Source of the DNA: Methanocella sp.
GTDB taxonomy: Archaea > Halobacteriota > Methanocellia > Methanocellales > Methanocellaceae
Assembly (NCBI RefSeq): GCF_035506375.1
Contig: NZ_DATJPM010000061.1
Coordinates: 1-14,896, forward strand
DNA length: 14,896 nucleotides
Reading direction: 5' to 3'
The notes under the pieces: model-generated
Seen by the model: only the letters and a program-made list of their open reading frames with translations
The model's database searches: none
What the model was told of the DNA's origin: nothing
Part shown: piece after piece, positions 14,341-14,896 of the stretch
Position numbering within the stretch: position 1 is the first letter of the stretch
How the letters are laid out: each line of letters opens with the position of its first letter
Position numbers and translations under genes: made by a program

Positions 14341-14425
14341 CATTCTACGGCTCTCTAAGCCTTAGATATTTTAAGCGAGCATACTAATTTCAACCACACC
14401 CGGGTTACACCGGACGGCAAGGAGT

Positions 14426-14896
14426 TCACTTTTCTATTGCCGGGAGCATGACTACGAACCGGGCGCCCTTCATATAATTCCCTGGCACGCGGTCTTCAAC
14501 CCCGAATCTACCCTGGTAGTCGTCCACGAGCATCTTGATCAAACACAAACCGAAACCCTTGCCCTTCGCCCGGGTGGCGGTTAGATTCAAACGGTCGAAC
14601 AGGGTCTCCTTGAGCGTATCGGGGATGCCCGGGCCATTATCCTCCACGTCGATGCGACAATATGGTTTACCGCCAAAGATTACCGAGTTCGCGCGGATGT
14701 TGATCACCAGCGGACCCCTCGAATGTTTCACCGCGTTGCCGATGAGGTTGATGAAAACGTCCTTCAACAAATCGTTGGCCCTGACATAATGGCGGGTATA
14801 CTGGTCGTAGGTGATCTTCACGTTCCGGCCCGGGACCTTGTCGAATTGTTTCATGGCGTCCTGGATCACCATGCCCACGTCGAGCGCCTGGGGCTC
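14426..14896 (-). CDS. Histidine kinase, C-terminal ATPase part (5'-truncated by the window edge)
   Basis: The reading frame is open to the end of the window, so the gene continues beyond 14896; the ATG at 14878 is internal. The visible 156 residues form a HATPase_c domain. The N box is LLKDVFINLIGNAVKHS, the G1 box DNGPGIP, an F-like segment ETLFDRL, and the G2 box GKGFGLCLIKMLV, followed by the closing ARFVVMLPAIEK. This ATP-binding module phosphorylates a histidine in the upstream DHp domain, which is outside the window along with any sensor domains. No response regulator gene is visible. The TPR gene lies downstream with its own promoter. Confidence 0.9.
   Translation of the reverse strand, partial: EPQALDVGMVIQDAMKQFDKVPGRNVKITYDQYTRHYVRANDLLKDVFINLIGNAVKHSRGPLVINIRANSVIFGGKPYCRIDVEDNGPGIPDTLKETLFDRLNLTATRAKGKGFGLCLIKMLVDDYQGRFGVEDRVPGNYMKGARFVVMLPAIEK

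Noticed and set aside
14426..14878. Complete small histidine kinase-like ATPase starting at 14878
   Set aside because: The frame continues open to the window edge, the ATG is inside it, and the DHp domain is missing, so the gene is cut by the window rather than truncated in nature.

Overview
The window looks like chromosomal DNA of a methanogenic archaeon. The best guess is Methanocellales (Methanocella-like), or failing that a related Methanomicrobia lineage. This rests on gene content (radical SAM AmrS-type enzyme, tungsten-type aldehyde ferredoxin oxidoreductase with a polyferredoxin partner, glutaredoxin/thioredoxin-reductase pair, permease plus membrane-tethered UspA), on archaeal TATA boxes about 30 nt before many starts, on short or absent leaders, and on moderately GC-rich coding DNA with AT-rich intergenic DNA. 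The genus is an inference; no 16S or tRNA gene is present. I saw no insertion sequence, phage gene or CRISPR array.

Layout. 1-429 is a gene-free array of two interleaved repeat families. 430-1452 (-) is an amrS-like radical SAM gene. 1453-1925 is a divergent AT-rich promoter region. 1926-5289 (+) is a two-gene unit: a secreted/transmembrane protein with surface beta domains and a cytoplasmic winged-helix tail, then an actin/MreB-fold protein with altered nucleotide-site residues. A terminator-like hairpin follows, then a small ORF of unknown function (5390-5590). 5661-6853 (-) is a redox pair, glutaredoxin then thioredoxin reductase. 6915-7112 (-) is a small unknown protein with a strange 5' end. 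7331-9648 (-) is a polyferredoxin/AOR operon. 9771-12527 (+) is an APC permease plus tandem-UspA operon, divergent from the AOR operon. 12528-12933 is a second repeat array. 12953-14302 (-) is a TPR protein with a HEPN-like C-terminus. 14426-14896 (-) is the C-terminal part of a histidine kinase that runs off the window.

How the genes work together. The AOR and its four-cluster ferredoxin partner should form an electron-transfer complex oxidising aldehydes. The Grx/TrxR pair should handle thiol redox. The permease and UspA protein probably form a regulated transporter module. The most unusual unit is the membrane winged-helix protein plus degenerate actin (1926-5289), which could couple surface sensing to a cytoskeletal or transcriptional output; this is inference.

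The repeat arrays are the other point of interest. One family folds as nested hairpins with a covarying inner stem. The other, a CCGTG-type tandem repeat, starts at or just after the stop codons of the flanking genes, and its orientation follows the gene it trails.
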